A stretch of DNA of 64,000 nucleotides. Source: CAYMZZ01 sp047600605 (GTDB taxonomy: Bacteria > Bacteroidota > Bacteroidia > Chitinophagales > Chitinophagaceae). Location: NCBI GenBank assembly GCA_047600605.1, contig JASGKK010000002.1, positions 372,001-436,000 of the forward strand, in the 5' to 3' direction. This document shows positions 53,497 to 62,848 of this stretch, piece by piece (position 1 is the stretch's first letter; every line of letters begins with the position of its first letter). A program made the position numbers and the translations under genes. A model generated the notes under the pieces. That model was not told the origin of the DNA. It ran no database searches and worked only from the letters and a program-made list of their open reading frames with translations.

Positions 53497-53931
53497 ATGA
53501 ATACTGTTCCATTTACGATTGAACGGCTCATCAATGCGCCGGTACAAAAAGTCTGGCAGGCGCTTACCGATAAAGCGCAGATGAAAGAATGGTATTTTGA
53601 CCTGAGTGAATTCAGTGCCGAGCCGGGTTTTGAATTCAGCTTTTATGGCCAGGGGAGCAAAGGAGAGCAATACCTGCATTTGTGCAAAGTGCTGGTAGCA
53701 GAACCGCTGAAGAAACTCAGCTATAGCTGGCAGTACAAAGACCTTCCGGGATATTCTGTTGTTACTTTTGAATTGCAGCAGGAGGGAGATCGCACACGGG
53801 TAAAACTGACCCATGAAGGCCTGGATAGCTTTCCGACCGGTAATCCCGATTTTGCGCCCGGCAGCTTTGCTCAGGGCTGGACAGAACTTATTGGCACCTA
53901 CCTGCCGCGTTTTGTCGAAAAAGCCGGATAG
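53497..53931 (+). CDS. SRPBCC/AHSA1-domain protein
   Basis: A 144-residue cytoplasmic START-like fold protein (FTIERLINAPVQKVWQALTD at the N-terminus, KEWYFDLSEFSAEPGFEFSF near 30, GWTELIGTYLPRFVEKAG at the end). Start at 53497 (MNTVPFTIERL). Paired with ArsR in many bacteria, where the regulator controls it; ligand unknown. Confidence 0.88.
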   Translation: MNTVPFTIERLINAPVQKVWQALTDKAQMKEWYFDLSEFSAEPGFEFSFYGQGSKGEQYLHLCKVLVAEPLKKLSYSWQYKDLPGYSVVTFELQQEGDRTRVKLTHEGLDSFPTGNPDFAPGSFAQGWTELIGTYLPRFVEKAG

Positions 53932-53946
53932 GCTTCTTGCATATGA

Positions 53947-53990
53947 ATACAGTAAAGAGGAAGGGGCTTTCCTCTTTTACTGTATAAAAA
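53947..53990 (+). terminator. Terminator after the SRPBCC gene
   Basis: ATACAGTAAAGAGGAA (53947-53962) pairs, with one bulge, with TTCCTCTTTTACTGTAT (53969-53985), followed by A-rich sequence. It could serve both strands. Confidence 0.7.
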
Positions 53991-54134
53991 CAAAAACAGC
54001 TGTTTTTTCGCCTGCCGATCCTGCAAATATGCCTTTTGTCAATAGTTAAGTACATTCATCCCGGTACGAATCCGGTTTAGTTATTATAGCCTTATTATTG
54101 CCGGAACTATTGAACCATTCTTACAATTGCTGCG

Positions 54135-56392
54135 ATGAGACTATTTTGCCTGATAACCGTCTTGCTGTTTATTGCTACAAATTCGCTGTTGGCCCAAAGC
54201 GGTACCCCGCCTGCCCGGTTATATCTTGTAAACAAAGCATCTGGCGTACCTGTTACCGATGCCAGTGTATTCACTCCCGCACACAATTTTGTTGCATTGA
54301 GCGATGAGACCGGACAGGTGAAACTGGAGGGGCTACCTGCGGGTGAAACCATCCTGGTTATATCCTGTATAGGATTTGCCCGGCAGGAAATTAAAATAGC
54401 AGATATTCCTGCCGATGGCCGTATACGCCTGGAGTCGCAGATCAGTTCGCTCAGCGAAGTAATGGTAAGTGGCCTGTCACGCAAAGGCATCTTTCACACC
54501 ATCAGTGACCTGGATATTCATGTGCGGCCTATTGCCAACTCGCAGGAGGTGCTGCGTATGGTACCCGGATTATTTATTGGTCAGCATGCAGGTGGTGGCA
54601 AGGCCGAGCAGATATTTCTGCGCGGCTTTGATATCGATCACGGTACCGATATCAATATTACAGTAGATGGATTGCCGGTCAATATGGTAAGTCATGCACA
54701 TGGACAGGGTTATGCCGATCTGCATTTTGTGATACCCGAACTGATTGATAAAGTCAATTTTAATAAAGGACCCTATTTTGCCGATAAAGGCAATTTTGCC
54801 ACAGCCGGTTATGTAGACTTCCGCACAAAGGATTTCCTGGATCAGAATTTTGTAAAAGCAGAAGCCGGACAGTTCAATACATTCAGAACCGTGATGGGGG
54901 TAAATCTTTTGCGCGTAGCAAAGAATAAGCCCCGCTTAAGGAGTTTGTATGCTGCTGGTGAATTATCGTATACCGATGGCTACTTTGACAGCCCGCAGGC
55001 CTTTAACCGGATCAATGGTATAGTAAAGTACCACGCACCTGTCGGCAATCGTTCGGTACTTACCAGCTATATATCTGCCTTTACCAGCAAATGGAATGCA
55101 AGCGGACAGGTACCCGACCGCGCGGTAAAGTCGGGCAGCATTGGCTGGTATGGCGCTATTGATGATAAAGAAGGTGGCCGCACCAGCCGTTACAATGCTA
55201 CAGGGGAACTGCTGACACGGCTGGATAATGGCGCGCAATGGCGCAACCAGTTCTATTATTCCCGTTATCTTTTTACACTCTATTCCAATTTTACTTTTTT
55301 CCTGAATGATCCTGTCAATGGCGATCAGATACGGCAGCACGAAAAACGCAACCTGGCCGGATATCTTTCTGAATACAGTCTCGATCATACAATCGGGAAA
55401 TATAAAGCGCAGTTTAAAACAGGTCTGCAGTTGCGTTACGATGCTACTGATAATTCTGAACTCAGCCGTACAAAAGACCGTAACACAGTCACGGATGCAC
55501 TCATGTATGGCGATATCAACGAGTTTAATGCCGGTGTGTATCTGCAGGAGCAGCTCACATTGCATCCCGACCTGAATATTACAGCGGGATTGCGGGGCGA
55601 TTATTTTCATAACCGTTATCGCGATCAGTTGGCTGCTACTGATCTGCGCGCTCATTCTGCTATAGTAAGTCCCAAACTGAATATCAACTGGAGGGCCAGC
55701 CGCAGTGTACAGTTGTACTGGTACAACGGACAGGGACTGCACAGCAATGATACCCGTGTGGCAGTGCAGCAAAATGGCCGGGAGGTGGTGACGCCGGCCT
55801 GGGGTTCAGATTTTGGAGCGATCATTAAACTGGGCCGCAAGGCGATCCTGCAATCGGCAATCTGGTACCTCTGGCTCAAACAGGAATTTGTATATGTAGG
55901 CGATGAAGGAGTGGTTGAAGCGGGAGGGCGTACGCAACGAATGGGTGTGGATCTGTCATTGCGATATGAACTGCTGAAGGGGTTATTTGCCGATGCCGAC
56001 CTGGCCATTGCCCATCCGCGCGCCCTGGGTGTAGCCAAAGAAGAAAGTTATCTGCCACTGGCGCCGCGCATGACCAGCTCAGGTGGCATTACTTACCGCA
56101 AACTACAGGGACTGAACGGCAGTCTGCGTTATCGCTATATGGGAAGCGCCAGGCCAATGAAACGAAGAGCGTAATGGCGGCAGGTTATTTTATCTGTGAT
56201 GCAGCAATTAATTATACCCGACCCAAATGGGAATGCGGTATTGCTGTACAAAACATCTTTAACCGCAAGTGGAAAGAAACACAATTTGATACCGAAAGCC
56301 GCCTGCAAAACGAACCACAACCCGTGAGCGAAATTCATTTTACACCCGGCACGCCGTTTTTTGCCCGGGTGAGTGTAGCGGTGTTTTTCTGA
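54135..56392 (+). pseudogene. TonB-dependent receptor, C-terminal frameshift
   Basis: Two frames join into one receptor of about 752 residues. The first (54135-56174): signal peptide ending LLAQS, carboxypeptidase-regulatory-like domain (RLYLVNKASGVPVTDASVF), plug with VPGLFIGQHAGGGKAEQIFL and NITVDGLPVNMVSHAHGQGY, most of the barrel. The second (to 56392) supplies the last strands and ends in the usual aromatic residue (FFARVSVAVFF). The reading frame is lost at about 56145-56150; restoring one base gives YMGSRQANETKSVMAAGYF. The first stop and an ATG overlap (TAATG), so coupled re-initiation is possible. Ligand unknown; the plug has no SusC signature. Sequencing error or real inactivation. 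Confidence 0.85.
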
Positions 56393-56481
56393 CGTTTAAA
56401 AGTTTAAAGGTATAAAAGTATAAAGGTTGCTAAATCTGATAACTCACATTTAAACCTTTATACCTTTAAACTTTTAAACGT
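56392..56481. repeat. Perfect 23-bp inverted repeat between convergent genes
   Basis: Arms 56392-56414 and 56459-56481 are exact reverse complements over 23 bases (built from TTTAAA, AGG and TATA words), around a 44-base loop that carries further partial repeats. It fills the gap between the convergent receptor and membrane-protein genes, so a bidirectional terminator is the simple reading. Confidence 0.88.
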
Positions 56482-56907
56482 TCACTTTTCCGACTGCTTC
56501 AAAAAAAAGTAATACCCCAGGAAACTGATAGAAATAGAGAATGCCATTATCGCCAACGAATGGTAGCCTACAGGCTGTGTGTAATTAATGATAGCGAATC
56601 CTGCACCCAGGCCTGCCAGCAATGCCACCCATTTGATCACCTGCTGGCGGCTGTCTACTCCCTTTGGCTGCAGTAATGAACTGGCCATCTGTTCGGCAAT
56701 GCCTTTATCGACAATGCGGTTTTTGAGGCGGTTGTCCAGTACCAGTTTCAGGATACTGAAAATAAAGATCATAAAAAATAACAGGGTTATAAGAATGGAG
56801 ACGGCTTTGAAAATCTCCATATTGATTTCGTGCGAGTAATTATCTCCCTGTGCATTTGCTGAGAAGCACAACACTGCAGCACTGATGGCTAAAATTGTTT
56901 TTTTCAT
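56482..56907 (-). CDS. Small membrane protein of unknown function
   Basis: A 141-residue protein with a signal sequence (ILAISAAVLCFSANAQ) and three membrane segments (SILITLLFFMIFIFSIL near 38, WVALLAGLGAGFAIINY near 92, LAIMAFSISISFLGYYFFL near 117). Between them is a charged loop (LKLVLDNRLKNRIVDKGIAE). I do not recognise a family. It lies 41 bp after the anti-sigma gene and probably belongs to the same transcript as the sigma factor. Confidence 0.75.
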   Translation of the reverse strand: MKKTILAISAAVLCFSANAQGDNYSHEINMEIFKAVSILITLLFFMIFIFSILKLVLDNRLKNRIVDKGIAEQMASSLLQPKGVDSRQQVIKWVALLAGLGAGFAIINYTQPVGYHSLAIMAFSISISFLGYYFFLKQSEK

Positions 56908-56948
56908 ATTCTGTAATGATTATAATGTATAGGACGATTAACTAATGT

Positions 56949-57410
56949 TCATGTTGCAGATGGAAAATTGTTTTCTATATTTTTTAAACGATGATTATAA
57001 TTACGGATAAGGTCATATCCGCCCAGCATCAGCAGGCAAACACTGGCTGTGATGCCGAGTGCCATTTCGAGACCGGGCAATCCGGAAAACAGTTCGTTTA
57101 TCTGACTGCGGAAAATATAACCCATCAGTGCACCGGCAGGCAAGATGACCAGCAAAGGCAACCACAGCCACCATTTGTCCGCACTCCGCTCTTTTACCAC
57201 CGGTATTTTTTCCATTACCAGTGCTTCGACATTGAATGAAAAATAGGATTCAGGTAATTGTTTCAGTTCTCCAAACAATGCGGTATAGGCTGTCAGTTGT
57301 GCAGCACATTGTGCGCAGCTTTGCAGATGGGCTTCTTCTTCAGGTTGCAGTGTCACTGACTGGCTGGCCAGTAGCTGCAATGTCTGATCGGAAAGATGCG
57401 GCTGATTCAT
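56949..57410 (-). CDS. Anti-sigma factor, membrane-anchored (zinc-finger-like)
   Basis: A 153-residue protein: the N-terminal EAHLQSCAQCAAQLTAYTAL carries a H-x3-C-x2-C pattern of ZAS-type anti-sigma factors, then two membrane segments (WLWLPLLVILPAGALMGYIF, LEMALGITASVCLLMLGGYD). Its start overlaps the end of the ECF sigma gene by 4 bp (ATGA), the classic layout of an ECF/anti-sigma pair. Confidence 0.85.
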   Translation of the reverse strand: MNQPHLSDQTLQLLASQSVTLQPEEEAHLQSCAQCAAQLTAYTALFGELKQLPESYFSFNVEALVMEKIPVVKERSADKWWLWLPLLVILPAGALMGYIFRSQINELFSGLPGLEMALGITASVCLLMLGGYDLIRNYNHRLKNIENNFPSAT

Positions 57411-58003
57411 AAATCCCCCTTTTTATACAGGTGAAGTAATCGGGTTTGTAATTGCCGGCGGGCACGAAACAGGTAATTTTTTACGGTGCCTTCGGGCAAA
57501 TTGGTAATGGTACAGATCTCAGCATAGCTCAGCTCCTGCTGATGGTACAGGCTAACCAGGGTACGTTGTACAGGAGGCAATTCCTCCATACAGGTTTCCA
57601 GTAGTGCGGCGCGGTCTTTTTGTATCATCAGTTTATCAATACTTCCTTCATCAGTTGCATTGGTCAATGCAGTGTGTTCTTCTTCCTGTGTTTCCAGCAG
57701 GTCGCCTGCCAGTACCAGTTTTTTCTTACGCAGGTAATCAAAACAGGTATTGTAGCTGATCTGGGCGATCCAGGTAGAAAGACGTGCCTGAAACCGGAAT
57801 CCCGACAGGCTGCGATAGGCTTTCAGATAAATCTCCTGCGCCAGATCAGGATGATCTTCAGTGCGGGTGATCATTTTGCCTACAATCTGTGCCACCAGCC
57901 TTTCTGTACGTTGCACAACCAGCCGAAAAGCCTGGGCGTCGCCGCCCAGAATCCTGTCAACCAGTTGTAAATCAGAAAGTAAATGAAGGTCGCTTGGTTT
58001 CAC
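57407..58003 (-). CDS. ECF-type RNA polymerase sigma factor
   Basis: A 198-residue sigma-70 family protein. Region 2 at about residues 20-95 (EDHPDLAQEIYLKAYRSLSG, STWIAQISYNTCFDYLRKKK) and region 4 at about 130-190 (LPPVQRTLVSLYHQQELSYA, NLPEGTVKNYLFRARRQL). Regulon unknown. Usually such factors respond to an envelope signal relayed by the anti-sigma; the third gene here is a membrane protein of unknown role. No target promoter could be identified. Confidence 0.94.
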   Translation of the reverse strand: MKPSDLHLLSDLQLVDRILGGDAQAFRLVVQRTERLVAQIVGKMITRTEDHPDLAQEIYLKAYRSLSGFRFQARLSTWIAQISYNTCFDYLRKKKLVLAGDLLETQEEEHTALTNATDEGSIDKLMIQKDRAALLETCMEELPPVQRTLVSLYHQQELSYAEICTITNLPEGTVKNYLFRARRQLQTRLLHLYKKGDL

Positions 58004-58138
58004 TGCATAATTTGACGTGACTGCGGCTATAATGTTGCACTAAACTACAGATTCCTGACGGCTATTTCTTTTAAGAGAAAAGAGGCGTAATTGGTAAAAC
58101 ACCGATTGGGAAAAAAGGGCTATTATTGGCTTTCCTAT

Positions 58139-59008
58139 ATGACTGCTACAGCCCCTTTACTGGAACTGCCGCATGCACCGGTGCAGGTACCTTTTGAGAT
58201 CCATAGTATGGACTGGATTGATCAGAATCGCCGCCGGCAAAATGAGCTACCTCACCGGCATAATTATTTTGTAATTATCTGGTTCAAAAAAGGCCGGGGC
58301 ACACACCTGATAGATATGGATACCATACCTCTCGAAGAGCAGACCGTTTACTGCATCACCCCCGGTCAGGTGCACCTGCTCACACAGGAAGGCAGTGCAG
58401 AGGGCTATGTGATCTCCTTTACCGCCGATTTTCTGGGCAGCGCCCAGGGCGATTTTGATCTGCTGTTCAACACCGGTCTTTTTTATGCATTTGCTGAAAA
58501 GCCCTACCTGCATTTGCCGGCAGAGCTGCAGGAAGAACTGGAAGAAATGGCTGTCAAGATGATGAAAGAATATGCGAACTTCTATTTGCTGCGCGCGGAA
58601 ATATTGCGTGGCTTTCTGCGCATTTTCCTGATCTATCTTACCCGGGGCATTGAACGTCCTGCTGTTACAGAAGCTCAGAGCAAAGGAGTGGACCTGGTAA
58701 AACGTTTTCTGGCGCTGGTAGAAAAGAATTATATCAGTAAACGTATGGTGGCCGACTATGCAGCCGAACTGGTTGTAACCCCCAACTATCTGAATGAAGT
58801 GGTAAAAAAAATATCCGGTTTCCCCGCCAGCCACCACATACAGCAACGGATCATACTGGAAGCAAAGCGGCAGGCTACCTACAGCAGTGCCAGCCTGAAA
58901 GAAATAGCTTATAGCCTGGGTTTCGATGACCTGGCCCATTTCAGCAAATTCTTCAAGAACGTATCAGGTCAGAGCTTTACTGACTTCCGGAAAGCGCAGA
59001 CCAGCTGA
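58139..59008 (+). CDS. AraC-family transcriptional regulator
   Basis: A 289-residue regulator starting at 58139 (MTATAPLLELPHAPVQV). The N-terminus is a cupin-like sensing domain (LPHRHNYFVIIWFKKGRGTH, VYCITPGQVHLLTQEG) and the C-terminus has the two helix-turn-helix motifs of AraC (VTPNYLNEVVKKISGFPAS, SLKEIAYSLGFDDLAHFSKF). The palindrome CGTCAATTGACG lies downstream at 59055-59066. Divergent from the sigma factor. Target unknown. Confidence 0.92.
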   Translation: MTATAPLLELPHAPVQVPFEIHSMDWIDQNRRRQNELPHRHNYFVIIWFKKGRGTHLIDMDTIPLEEQTVYCITPGQVHLLTQEGSAEGYVISFTADFLGSAQGDFDLLFNTGLFYAFAEKPYLHLPAELQEELEEMAVKMMKEYANFYLLRAEILRGFLRIFLIYLTRGIERPAVTEAQSKGVDLVKRFLALVEKNYISKRMVADYAAELVVTPNYLNEVVKKISGFPASHHIQQRIILEAKRQATYSSASLKEIAYSLGFDDLAHFSKFFKNVSGQSFTDFRKAQTS

Positions 59009-59431
59009 CGTCTTTTTTACAGATACCATGATATGTACTACACTAATCCCAATCCGTCAATTGACGCAGGGTAGCTGAGTGGATAGTTTTGCCCTGTCGA
59101 ATTGATCAACCAGGAATAAAATATCAGGGCAACGAAAATACGCTCTCAAAAAATGATGGCTATGTTTATAGCCACTCTTACTGTATTTTCTGCCGATGTG
59201 CAGAAACCTTTGCCGGAATTGCAGAATCCAGTCAATCATGAAAGCCGGATGACTTTTACCTTTAAAACATTCAAGGGGCCGGTCATTATCTTCACCGGAT
59301 ATTTTGTATTACATTGGTATGGCCCGCTGCTGGTAAGAGCCCCCATTTATATACAGTGTGATTAGTTTACTGATAGCTGTGCCGGGGGTAAGTATTCAAA
59401 TAGACTACCGGGTATATCAAAAAACACATTT
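59009..59431. other. Non-coding gap of 423 bp
   Basis: Holds no convincing gene; short open frames on both strands lack family resemblance. Two small dyads are present: CGTCAATTGACG (59055-59066) and TGGCTATGTTTATAGCCA (59157-59174). Nothing else could be assigned. Confidence 0.6.
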
Positions 59432-59872
59432 ATGAAACTGACCTGGATCATTGTAGCCCTTCTGTCGGGAGCTGTATTGCCGCTGCAGGCGGGATTGAAT
59501 GCACGCCTTGGCCGTGCAGCCGCAAATCCTGTTTATGCGTCACTCATTTCTTTTCTAATCGGCACACTGGCGTTGTCGCTGTATGTAATCTTTTCGCGGC
59601 AATCTGTTTCGTGGCAGGGGCTGCGGGAAGCTCCCGCATATGTATGGCTGGGTGGACTACTTGGTGCATTTTATGTAACGGCAATCATACTCGCTTTTCC
59701 GCAAATTGGCCCTGCACTCACTTTTGGCCTTGTGGTAGCCGGGCAAATGATCATTGCCTTAATGCTGGATCATTTCAATGTGATGGTGGCCAATCCACAC
59801 CCCATCAATATCTGGCGTGTGCTGGGAATGCTGATGATTGTGGGAGGCGTGGTGCTGATCCGCAAATTCTGA
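59432..59872 (+). CDS. YdcZ-like DMT-family membrane protein (DUF606)
   Basis: A 146-residue inner-membrane protein with about five segments: VALLSGAVLPLQAGLNARLG near residue 5, PVYASLISFLIGTLALSLYV, YVWLGGLLGAFYVTAIILAF, ALTFGLVVAGQMIIALMLD, and NIWRVLGMLMIVGGVVLI. Half-size DMT members of this type are thought to act as dimers in export of small molecules; substrate unknown. Confidence 0.88.
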   Translation: MKLTWIIVALLSGAVLPLQAGLNARLGRAAANPVYASLISFLIGTLALSLYVIFSRQSVSWQGLREAPAYVWLGGLLGAFYVTAIILAFPQIGPALTFGLVVAGQMIIALMLDHFNVMVANPHPINIWRVLGMLMIVGGVVLIRKF

Positions 59873-60084
59873 GGTGCGCGAAAAGTCTTTTCTTTCTGGT
59901 ACTTAATTTGTGCTGACGGGCCTAACTGACCCGGCCGGCATGATGGATTGTATAGCCCAATGGCGCTTTATTTTATGAAGGCAAACAATATTTCAATAAA
60001 TTTATCAGCGGGCAGCTGGCAGGAAGCCTGGTCTTTACAGGCCTTATCACACCGTTCAGATTTTAAACCATTAAATAGTTTAAT

Positions 60085-60558
60085 ATGGAACCACGTATTG
60101 GCATCAAAGCAGAGAATCTTAAACAGGTGGCGCATATCCTGAGTGGTATTCTGGCAGATGAGTTTGTACTCTATACCAAAACCCGCAACGCGCACTGGAA
60201 TGTGGAAGGTCCCGACTTTCACGACAAACACAAGTTTTTTGAAGGACAGTATGAGCAACTTGAAGATATAGTGGATGATGTGGCCGAACGTATCCGTGTA
60301 CTGGGTCATTATGCACCCGCAACACTGAAAGCCTATCTGGAACTGACTCATTTGTCTGAAAAGTCAGGCTCACCCAACAGCAGCATTGGTTTTATCAACG
60401 AATTGCTGGATGACCATGAAAGTATCATCGAGCGGATGCGGGAGCATATCAACCAGTTTGCCAACGAATACCAGGACCTGGGTACCAGTGATTTTATAAC
60501 CGGTCTGATGGAAACGCATGAAAAAATGGCCTGGATGCTGCGGGCACATCTGCGGTAA
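60085..60558 (+). CDS. dps: Dps-type ferritin-like DNA-protection protein
   Basis: A 157-residue ferritin-like four-helix protein. Ferroxidase site residues lie in NAHWNVEGPDFHDKHKFFEG near residue 35 (His and Asp) and QYEQLEDIVDDVAERIRVLG near 55 (Glu). Forms a dodecamer that stores iron and shields DNA in stress. It precedes the yceI gene by 31 bp on the same strand. Confidence 0.95.
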   Translation: MEPRIGIKAENLKQVAHILSGILADEFVLYTKTRNAHWNVEGPDFHDKHKFFEGQYEQLEDIVDDVAERIRVLGHYAPATLKAYLELTHLSEKSGSPNSSIGFINELLDDHESIIERMREHINQFANEYQDLGTSDFITGLMETHEKMAWMLRAHLR

Positions 60559-60589
60559 AGAGTCACTTTTATCAGTTGTATATATTATT

Positions 60590-61147
60590 ATGACAAAAAG
60601 AGGTGAACAAAGCAGTTGGGTCATCGATCCTGTGCATACCCGCATTCGGTTTGAGGCAAAATACCTTCTTATCACATCGGTTTCGGGCTGGTTTCGCGAA
60701 CTGGAGGGTACAGTAAGTACAGAACATGACAATTTTGACGAATGTCAGATTGCGCTTACCATATATACCAGTTCGCTCTATACCGGTATTGAAGAGCGGG
60801 ATAACCATCTGCGTTCGCCCGATTTTTTTGATACGCTGAAATATCCCACGATCGAGTTCAGGTCTACCTCGGTAAAAGTGCAACCTGATGGTATTGAGGT
60901 ACAAGGGCGGCTGAGTATCAAAGATGCCAGCCAGGGTATCCGTTTTCTGGCCCGGTACCTGGGTACCGTGCAGGATCCCATGGGCAACACCAAAGCAGGT
61001 TTTGAAATGAATACGGTTTTTGATCGTAAAGCATTCAATATCAACTGGAATCAATATTTTGACAAACAGGGAGTGCTTCTGTCTGATGAAGTAGCTATCC
61101 ATTGCGATCTGCAGCTGCTGAAACTGGAACCAGTTACAGCCGGATAA
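60590..61147 (+). CDS. YceI-family lipid-binding-type protein
   Basis: A 185-residue beta-barrel protein of the YceI family: SSWVIDPVHTRIRFEAKYLL at the start, VSGWFRELEGTVST, RDNHLRSPDFFDTLKYPTIE and AFNINWNQYF. Start at 60590 (MTKRGEQSS). No signal peptide, so cytoplasmic, unlike many YceI proteins. Family members bind isoprenoid quinones or other lipids; its role is unclear. Possibly co-transcribed with dps. Confidence 0.9.
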   Translation: MTKRGEQSSWVIDPVHTRIRFEAKYLLITSVSGWFRELEGTVSTEHDNFDECQIALTIYTSSLYTGIEERDNHLRSPDFFDTLKYPTIEFRSTSVKVQPDGIEVQGRLSIKDASQGIRFLARYLGTVQDPMGNTKAGFEMNTVFDRKAFNINWNQYFDKQGVLLSDEVAIHCDLQLLKLEPVTAG

Positions 61148-61208
61148 CATAGCCAATGCAGTCTTTTAACTGCGTTAAATTGTTGATTTTTAGACTCTTA
61201 ATAAATAG

Positions 61209-61240
61209 AAACCGGTACTGTACCACAGGCCGGTTTTTTG
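61209..61240 (+). terminator. Terminator after the yceI gene
   Basis: AAACCGG (61209-61215) and CCGGTTT (61230-61236), followed by a T tract, form a terminator stem before sufB. Confidence 0.75.
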
Positions 61241-61307
61241 TACCTGATCCCGCGCAAATAAAGCAAAGCTTTTTCTCTGTTTATACTTTTTTGTATAAAT
61301 CCCTCCG

Positions 61308-61315
61308 TACCTTTG
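61308..61315 (+). promoter_or_regulatory. Promoter -7 element abutting the sufB start codon
   Basis: TACCTTTG is a perfect TAnnTTTG and ends only 4 bp before the sufB ATG at 61320, so the transcript probably starts at or beside the start codon (leaderless or nearly so). The -33 element upstream is unclear. Confidence 0.6.
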
Positions 61316-61319
61316 CGGG

Positions 61320-62801
61320 ATGAAAACAGAGATATACCAACCGGAGAAGACCGACAGGAAGGAGGATCTCGACATCCTGGAGCAAACGGTGCTTAATGAG
61401 TACAAATATGGGTTTGTCACAGATATCGAAGCCGATGAGGCCCCTAAAGGACTGAGTGAAGACATTGTTCGCTTTATTTCTGCCAAAAAAAATGAACCGG
61501 AATGGATGCTTGACTGGCGTCTGAAAGCCTTTCGCCAGTGGCAAAAAATGACTGAACCCAACTGGGCCAATGTCACTTTTCCCCCGGTAAACTATCAGGA
61601 TATCATTTATTATTCTGCCCCCAAGCAAAAAATAAAACCCAATAGCCTCGACGAGATCGATCCCGAGTTGCGCCGCACTTTTGAAAAGCTGGGTATTTCG
61701 CTCGAAGAGCAAAAACGTCTCACTGGTGTGGCTGTAGATGCGGTGATTGACAGCGTATCTATCGGTACTACGTTTAAGAAACAGCTGGCCGAGATGGGTA
61801 TTATCTTCTGCTCAATGAGTGAAGCTATACAGGAGCATCCTGAGCTGATCCGTCAGTATCTGGGATCGGTAGTACCTGTAACGGACAATTATTTTGCGGC
61901 ACTCAACTCTGCCGTATTCAGCGATGGTTCTTTCTGTTTTATTCCAAAGGGAGTTCGCTGCCCGATGGAACTTTCTACTTATTTCCGGATCAATGCAGAG
62001 AATACCGGTCAGTTTGAGCGTACCCTTATTGTTGCGGAAGATAACAGTTATGTGAGCTACCTCGAGGGTTGTACGGCTCCTATGCGCGACGAAAATCAGC
62101 TGCATGCGGCTGTAGTGGAACTGGTGGCGCTTGATCATGCAGAGATCAAGTACAGTACCGTGCAGAACTGGTACCCGGGTGATAAGGACGGTAAAGGCGG
62201 TATTTACAATTTTGTAACCAAGCGTGGCATCTGCAAGGGTGACCATTCAAAAATATCCTGGACACAGGTAGAAACCGGCTCAGCCATCACCTGGAAATAT
62301 CCCAGTGTGATCCTGAAAGGTGATCATTCGGTTGGTGAATTCTATTCTGTGGCAGTGACCAATCACCATCAGCAGGCAGATACCGGTACCAAGATGATGC
62401 ATGTGGGTAAGAATACCCGCAGCCGCATTGTATCGAAAGGTATCTCTGCCGGTCGCAGCAACAACAGCTACCGCGGACTGGTGCAGGTAGGCCGCAATGC
62501 CGGTAAGGCGCGCAACTTCTCTCAGTGCGATTCATTGCTGCTGGGTGATAAATGCGGTGCGCATACCTTCCCTTATATAGAAGTAAAAAACAATACTGCT
62601 GTAGTAGAGCATGAGGCCACTACCTCCAAGATTGGGGAAGACCAGATATTCTATTGCAACCAGCGTGGTATTGATACCGAAACAGCTGTGGCACTCATCA
62701 TCAACGGTTTTGCCAAAGAGGTAATGAACCAGTTGCCGATGGAATTTGCAGTGGAAGCCCAAAAATTACTGGCCATCAGCCTGGAAGGAAGCGTGGGTTA
62801 A
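61320..62801 (+). CDS. sufB: Fe-S cluster assembly protein SufB
   Basis: A 493-residue SufB with family motifs: EWMLDWRLKAFRQWQKMTEP near residue 60, SAVFSDGSFCFIPKGVRCP near 197, GCTAPMRDENQLHAAVVELV near 251, QCDSLLLGDKCGAHTFPYIE near 402 and VEHEATTSKIGEDQIFYCNQ near 424. SufB is the scaffold on which Fe-S clusters form in the SufBC2D complex. sufC follows after 47 bp, then sufD. No sufA or sufS is visible before the window ends. Confidence 0.98.
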   Translation: MKTEIYQPEKTDRKEDLDILEQTVLNEYKYGFVTDIEADEAPKGLSEDIVRFISAKKNEPEWMLDWRLKAFRQWQKMTEPNWANVTFPPVNYQDIIYYSAPKQKIKPNSLDEIDPELRRTFEKLGISLEEQKRLTGVAVDAVIDSVSIGTTFKKQLAEMGIIFCSMSEAIQEHPELIRQYLGSVVPVTDNYFAALNSAVFSDGSFCFIPKGVRCPMELSTYFRINAENTGQFERTLIVAEDNSYVSYLEGCTAPMRDENQLHAAVVELVALDHAEIKYSTVQNWYPGDKDGKGGIYNFVTKRGICKGDHSKISWTQVETGSAITWKYPSVILKGDHSVGEFYSVAVTNHHQQADTGTKMMHVGKNTRSRIVSKGISAGRSNNSYRGLVQVGRNAGKARNFSQCDSLLLGDKCGAHTFPYIEVKNNTAVVEHEATTSKIGEDQIFYCNQRGIDTETAVALIINGFAKEVMNQLPMEFAVEAQKLLAISLEGSVG

Positions 62802-62848
62802 TTCAATCATTATTTGTAAACAGAAGTGACATTAAATAGACAATCATT

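Noticed and set aside
56174..56392. Separate small gene of 72 codons after the receptor
   Set aside because: Its sequence is the end of the receptor barrel in another frame, not an independent protein.
59057..59239. 60-codon minus-strand frame after araC
   Set aside because: No homologous motif or upstream promoter; overlaps small dyads.
59153..59365. Short open frame of 70 codons after araC
   Set aside because: No family resemblance, no ribosome site, and mixed composition; treated as non-coding gap.
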